Assembly: GCF_044359855.1 (NCBI RefSeq)
Contig: NZ_CP132291.1
Location: 3,658,001-3,722,000, forward strand
DNA length: 64,000 bases
Direction of reading: 5' to 3'
Source of the DNA: Rummeliibacillus pycnus_A
Lineage (GTDB): Bacteria > Bacillota > Bacilli > Bacillales_A > Planococcaceae
Every line of letters begins with the position of its first letter. The stretch's first letter is position 1. Positions 60,666-64,000 of the stretch are shown here, piece after piece. The position numbers and the translations under genes were made by a program. The notes under the pieces are model-generated. The model was not told where the DNA came from, searched no databases, and worked only from the letters and a program-made list of their open reading frames with translations.

Positions 60666-62229
60666 TAGTACCAATAGTGAAACGCAAGCAATTTTCCAAA
60701 GTAACGAAGCAGCAGAAGCTTTCATGATTTCCCAATTTGGGAAAAGTGAAAGCTTCGATATCAATATGAAATATATCCATGTTCATAATATGGAAGTTTT
60801 TACGATTAATATTAATGGTTTAATTGATAGTCCAAATTACACTCGGCTATTAACAGCAATCCAGCCAACAGCTGTTTATAAAAGAGATAAATTTACGTCA
60901 GGGGAAGCTGAAGGATCGCCAAAACCAGACAAAGACGAATCAGATACATCTAAGCTAGAAAAGGGCCAAGAACAATCAAAGAAAGAAAGCATTCAGGCAG
61001 AAGCAGATTATTTTTTTGAATGCTTTCCCTTCTTTGCTTGGGAGCTGCAAACTTCAAAAGAGAAATTATTAACGGCTATCATGAGTGGACAAATAGCTTT
61101 TATTACACCATCTGGTATCGCGATTACAGCAGATTTTAGAAGCTATCCAGGAAGAAATCCTGAGGAACCAGACAATGAGAAAGTAATTCGAGGTTCAAGG
61201 GATGGTTTTACAGAAAGTATTATCCTAAATTCAGCTCTCATTCGTAGAAGAATACGTGATACATCATTAAGACTTGAGTTACACCAAGTGACAGAAAAAA
61301 GCCAAATGGATTTAGCTATTGTCTATTTAAAAGAAATCGTCAATGAAGAACATCTAAATTATATAAGAAAACGCTTAGAGAAAATCCAACATGATGGATT
61401 GACAATGGCTGATAAATCCTTAGAAGAATGGTTAATAAAACAACGCTTCCATCCATTACCGTTTGTCCGATATAGTGAAAGACCTGATATTGTGGCTGCA
61501 CATATATTAGAAGGACATATTGCGATTGTTGTTGATACATCACCTTCGGTTATATTAGTGCCCATCACTCTTTTTCATCATTTGCAACATGCTGAAGAGT
61601 ATAGACAGGCACCTGCAATTGGAACAGTTGTACGATTTCTACGTTTTTTTGGAGCTTTTCTTAGCTTCTTCTTACTGCCTCTTTGGTTTCTACTTGTTAA
61701 GCATCCCGAATACGTCCCTTCATTTATGGACTTTATAGGTCTCAATAAAAAAACCTCTATTCCTCTCCTTGTACAAATTCTGGTTGCAGATATTGGTATA
61801 GAGTATTTAAGACTAGCAGCTATCCATACGCCAACGCCTTTATCAACGGCAATGGGGCTTGTAGCAGGTATCGTTATTGGCCAAATTGCAATAAACGTAG
61901 GACTGTTTTCTGGAGAAGTTGTTCTTTATACAGCAGTTACTGCTATTTTCACTTTTGCAATTCCATCGTACGAACTAAGTGTATCCGTTAAGATTTTCAG
62001 AGTCTTATTATTATTACTTACAGCCGCCTTTGGAGTAAATGGTTTCTTTATCGGTATTTTAGGTACAGTATGGTATATGGCATCATTAAAACCAATGAAC
62101 GTTCCTTTTTTATGGCCCCTTATTCCATTCTTCCCTAATGCTTTCGCACATGTACTATTACGTTATCCAATGACAAATGATGCACCAAGACCGTTTTTTG
62201 TTGGAGCTAAGGATCGAAAACGTTCTTAA
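60658..62229 (+). CDS. spoVAF: SpoVAF-like (GerA-family) sporulation membrane protein
   Basis: A 523-residue GerA-type protein: N-terminal soluble region, then transmembrane segments from about residue 320 onward (FLRFFGAFLSFFLLPLWFLL and several further). Matches SpoVAF, a GerAA-like protein linked to the SpoVA dipicolinate channel and germination. An acidic/lysine-rich insertion lies at about 78-115 (EAEGSPKPDKDESDTSK), probably disordered. ATG at 60658 overlaps sigF by eight bases. spoVAA, AB, AC, AD and AE, which stand between sigF and spoVAF in B. subtilis, are absent here. Confidence 0.87.
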   Translation: MSSSTNSETQAIFQSNEAAEAFMISQFGKSESFDINMKYIHVHNMEVFTININGLIDSPNYTRLLTAIQPTAVYKRDKFTSGEAEGSPKPDKDESDTSKLEKGQEQSKKESIQAEADYFFECFPFFAWELQTSKEKLLTAIMSGQIAFITPSGIAITADFRSYPGRNPEEPDNEKVIRGSRDGFTESIILNSALIRRRIRDTSLRLELHQVTEKSQMDLAIVYLKEIVNEEHLNYIRKRLEKIQHDGLTMADKSLEEWLIKQRFHPLPFVRYSERPDIVAAHILEGHIAIVVDTSPSVILVPITLFHHLQHAEEYRQAPAIGTVVRFLRFFGAFLSFFLLPLWFLLVKHPEYVPSFMDFIGLNKKTSIPLLVQILVADIGIEYLRLAAIHTPTPLSTAMGLVAGIVIGQIAINVGLFSGEVVLYTAVTAIFTFAIPSYELSVSVKIFRVLLLLLTAAFGVNGFFIGILGTVWYMASLKPMNVPFLWPLIPFFPNAFAHVLLRYPMTNDAPRPFFVGAKDRKRS

Positions 62230-62332
62230 TGTTGTGTGCCATTGCATCTGCTCTTCTATCGTGTTAAAGTTCATGTTATAGAAAATTCCGTGTATTCTTA
62301 CAAATGATCATGGATACGATAGGAGAGATTGG

Positions 62333-63649
62333 ATGCATTTATATGGAACTCAAACTATTACAGAAAATAACTATTTATCTATCGGTGGTGTCGATACAGT
62401 AGAATTAGCAAAAATATATGGTACACCACTTTTTGTTTATGACATTGCTTTATTTAGAAAGAGAGCGCGAGGCTTTGTCGATACATTTAATAATGCTTCC
62501 GTCTCAGCACAAGTTGCTTATGCTAGCAAAGCCTTTTCAAGCGTTGCTATTTATCAAGTGGCTGCCCAAGAAGGGTTGTCTGTTGATGTAGTTTCTGGTG
62601 GTGAATTATATACTGCTTTACAAGCAGGATTTCCAAGCGAAAAAATTCATTTTCATGGAAACAATAAGAGTTTACATGAATTAGAATTTGCATTTGAATC
62701 TAAGATAGGATGCATTGTTATTGATAATTTTTACGAAATTGACGTATTGAAAAAATTGTCTGCTCAAAGAAAGCAAAAAATGCATGTATTAATTCGTGTA
62801 ACGCCTGGTGTAGAAGCGCATACCCATGATTTTATTACAACCGGCCAGTCTGATTCAAAATTTGGTTTTGATTTAAGTAATGGTCAAGCAGATGCTGCTT
62901 TTAAAGCACTATTTAATGATCCGTATTTAGAATTACAAGGAATGCATTGTCATATTGGCTCTCAAATTTTTGATACAGCTGCATTTCGTTTAGCAGCGAA
63001 AAAGTTGACAGAAAAAATGGGTGAATGGCAAGAACATTATCAATTCCATACGACTGTCTTAAATTTAGGTGGCGGATTTGGTATTCGTTATACAGAGGAA
63101 GATGCGCCATTAAAACCAGCAGTATATGTTGATGATATGATTAAAACAGTGAAACGAGAAGCCGAAAAGTTAAAGTTACCAATGCCTGAAATTTGGATTG
63201 AACCTGGTCGTTCATTAGTTGGTGATGCAGGTACAACACTATATACGATTGGGTCACAAAAAGAGGTTCCAAATACACGTAAGTACTTAGCTGTAGATGG
63301 AGGTATGTCAGATAATATACGACCGGCTCTATATGATGCTAAATATGATGGTGTAATTGCCAACAAAATGTCACAACCTGCTACAGAAACTTATACGATT
63401 GCTGGAAAACTATGTGAATCTGGTGATAAACTGATTGAGAACATAAATCTACCAGAGGCCAAGCCGAACGATATTCTTGCAACATTTTGTACTGGTGCAT
63501 ATGGTTATTCAATGGCGAGTAATTATAATCGTATACCAAGACCAGCTGTTGTGTTCGTTGAGAACGGTGAACATCAGTTAGCGGTGAAACGTGAAAGTTA
63601 TGAGGATCTTGTGAAGTTAGACCTTCCGCTATCAATTGGAAGGGGGTAA
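62333..63649 (+). CDS. lysA: Diaminopimelate decarboxylase
   Basis: A 438-residue PLP enzyme of the Orn/DAP/Arg decarboxylase family, making lysine from meso-diaminopimelate. The PLP lysine is in QVAYASKAFSS (about residue 63), with HFHGNNKS, GGGFGIRY and EPGRSLVGDAG. ATG at 62333 follows aggagag. Follows spoVAF as in B. subtilis. A small ORF begins seven bases after the stop. Confidence 0.95.
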   Translation: MHLYGTQTITENNYLSIGGVDTVELAKIYGTPLFVYDIALFRKRARGFVDTFNNASVSAQVAYASKAFSSVAIYQVAAQEGLSVDVVSGGELYTALQAGFPSEKIHFHGNNKSLHELEFAFESKIGCIVIDNFYEIDVLKKLSAQRKQKMHVLIRVTPGVEAHTHDFITTGQSDSKFGFDLSNGQADAAFKALFNDPYLELQGMHCHIGSQIFDTAAFRLAAKKLTEKMGEWQEHYQFHTTVLNLGGGFGIRYTEEDAPLKPAVYVDDMIKTVKREAEKLKLPMPEIWIEPGRSLVGDAGTTLYTIGSQKEVPNTRKYLAVDGGMSDNIRPALYDAKYDGVIANKMSQPATETYTIAGKLCESGDKLIENINLPEAKPNDILATFCTGAYGYSMASNYNRIPRPAVVFVENGEHQLAVKRESYEDLVKLDLPLSIGRG

Positions 63650-63656
63650 CCTAATT

Positions 63657-63761
63657 TTGAAAAAAAATAATATTATTTTGTTAATATCCTTACTCGTAAT
63701 GTCAGGTATATGGGGTGTTATTTACTGGTTTTTTATAGCACCAAATTCAATTCCCAAATAA
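63657..63761 (+). CDS. 34-residue single-pass membrane peptide
   Basis: A TTG at 63657 starts a 34-codon ORF: MKKNNIILLISLLVMSGIWG near the start, then VIYWFFIAPNSIPK. The hydrophobic stretch could span the membrane once, with a positive N-terminus. A strong ribosome site (ggaaggggg) lies eight bases upstream, overlapping the end of lysA, so translation is plausible. I do not recognise a family. It is too short for statistical certainty. Confidence 0.5.
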   Translation: MKKNNIILLISLLVMSGIWGVIYWFFIAPNSIPK

Positions 63762-63842
63762 CGGGAAAAAATTTGCGCATTTTTTGCTTTTCGTGTAGGA
63801 TATTCAAGGATGTTTAAAGGCAAAAAAAGAGGGATCTAATAT

Positions 63843-64000
63843 ATGTTATGTCGTTATAAGAAAGCAAACGAAAAAATTGCGATGGGGCTCTTGTCTTTTA
63901 TGCCCGAACATAAAGATGTAAAAAAGTTACAAGAGGCGATTTGTCAATATAATTCTGATCCAAACTGGCAACTGTTCTTATGGAAACAAGAAGAAGATAC
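63843..64000 (+). CDS. ribT: RibT (GNAT-family acetyltransferase, 3' truncated by window edge)
   Basis: The first 52 codons start MLCRYKKANEKIAMGLLSFM, very close to the beginning of B. subtilis RibT, and continue KKLQEAICQYNSDPNWQLFLWKQEEDT to the edge. RibT is a GNAT-type protein found at the end of the riboflavin operon in Bacillus; its precise reaction is not established. Here it follows lysA and a small peptide, not ribDEAH. ATG at 63843 follows agaggga. Confidence 0.85.
   Translation, partial: MLCRYKKANEKIAMGLLSFMPEHKDVKKLQEAICQYNSDPNWQLFLWKQEED

Noticed and set aside
63762..63842. FMN riboswitch before ribT
   Set aside because: The 81-base gap is too short and shows no conserved FMN element pairing.
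1..64000. CRISPR arrays, tRNA/rRNA genes, prophage or IS elements
   Set aside because: No regularly spaced repeats, no tRNA cloverleaf or rRNA-like sequence, and no transposase or phage structural genes were seen.

Overview
The window reads as the core chromosome of a low-GC, endospore-forming member of the Bacillales. Spore genes (spoVS, cotE, sirA, spoIIAA-spoIIAB-sigF, spoVAF), many Bacillus-type y-genes (ymf, yne, yqk families), U-rich intrinsic terminators and AGGAGG-type ribosome sites all point that way. Relative to Bacillus subtilis, several blocks are joined in a different order. This resembles the Lysinibacillus/Planococcaceae group, but I cannot fix genus or species from the sequence alone. 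No rRNA, tRNA, CRISPR array, prophage or intact insertion sequence was seen.

Layout. 1-3100: nucleoside ABC transporter (nupO partial, nupP, nupQ). 3300-9530: ymfF-ymfH-ymfI (EF-P modification), a DUF3243 gene, ymfK, rodZ, pgsA. 9540-15410: a branched RNA/terminator, cinA, recA (LexA-controlled), rny, ymdB, spoVS. 15600-21520: korAB, miaB, ricA, cotE. 21580-28620: a gluconate module (gntP, RpiR-type regulator, gnd, gntK) interrupted by an unassigned NlpC-like/kinase gene pair. 28840-37290: mutS, mutL, glpD, a lipase-like gene, miaA, hfq. 37380-41280: rhodanese, ynbB, glnR, glnA. 41500-47110: a secreted protein, lexA with divergent yneA-yneB, and a MocR regulator divergent from a LysE exporter. 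47250-50610: ynzC, tkt, sirA, yneF. 50690-55150: yqkD, yqkC, yqkF, nudF, a membrane protein, fur. 55340-64000: xerD, deoB, pdp, spoIIA operon, spoVAF, lysA, a 34-residue peptide and the start of ribT.

How genes work together. Gluconate is imported (GntP), phosphorylated (GntK) and oxidatively decarboxylated (Gnd). An RpiR-family repressor sits in the middle, and near-identical A/T palindromes lie at the promoters of all three. LexA boxes link recA with lexA/yneA in an SOS circuit. GlnR sites precede glnRA. A sigma-H-type promoter precedes spoIIA.

The less ordinary material is in intergenic DNA and a few insertions: a predicted four-way-junction RNA before cinA; GC-rich dispersed elements (15186, 20521, 39176, 55197) sharing short cores; an unassigned cysteine-protease-like/kinase pair inside the gluconate locus; a spoVAF gene fused directly to the sigF operon without spoVAA-AE; alternative hairpins before a secreted-protein gene; and small ORFs at 42725 (minus) and 63657 (plus). 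No clearly new defence or mobile system was found.
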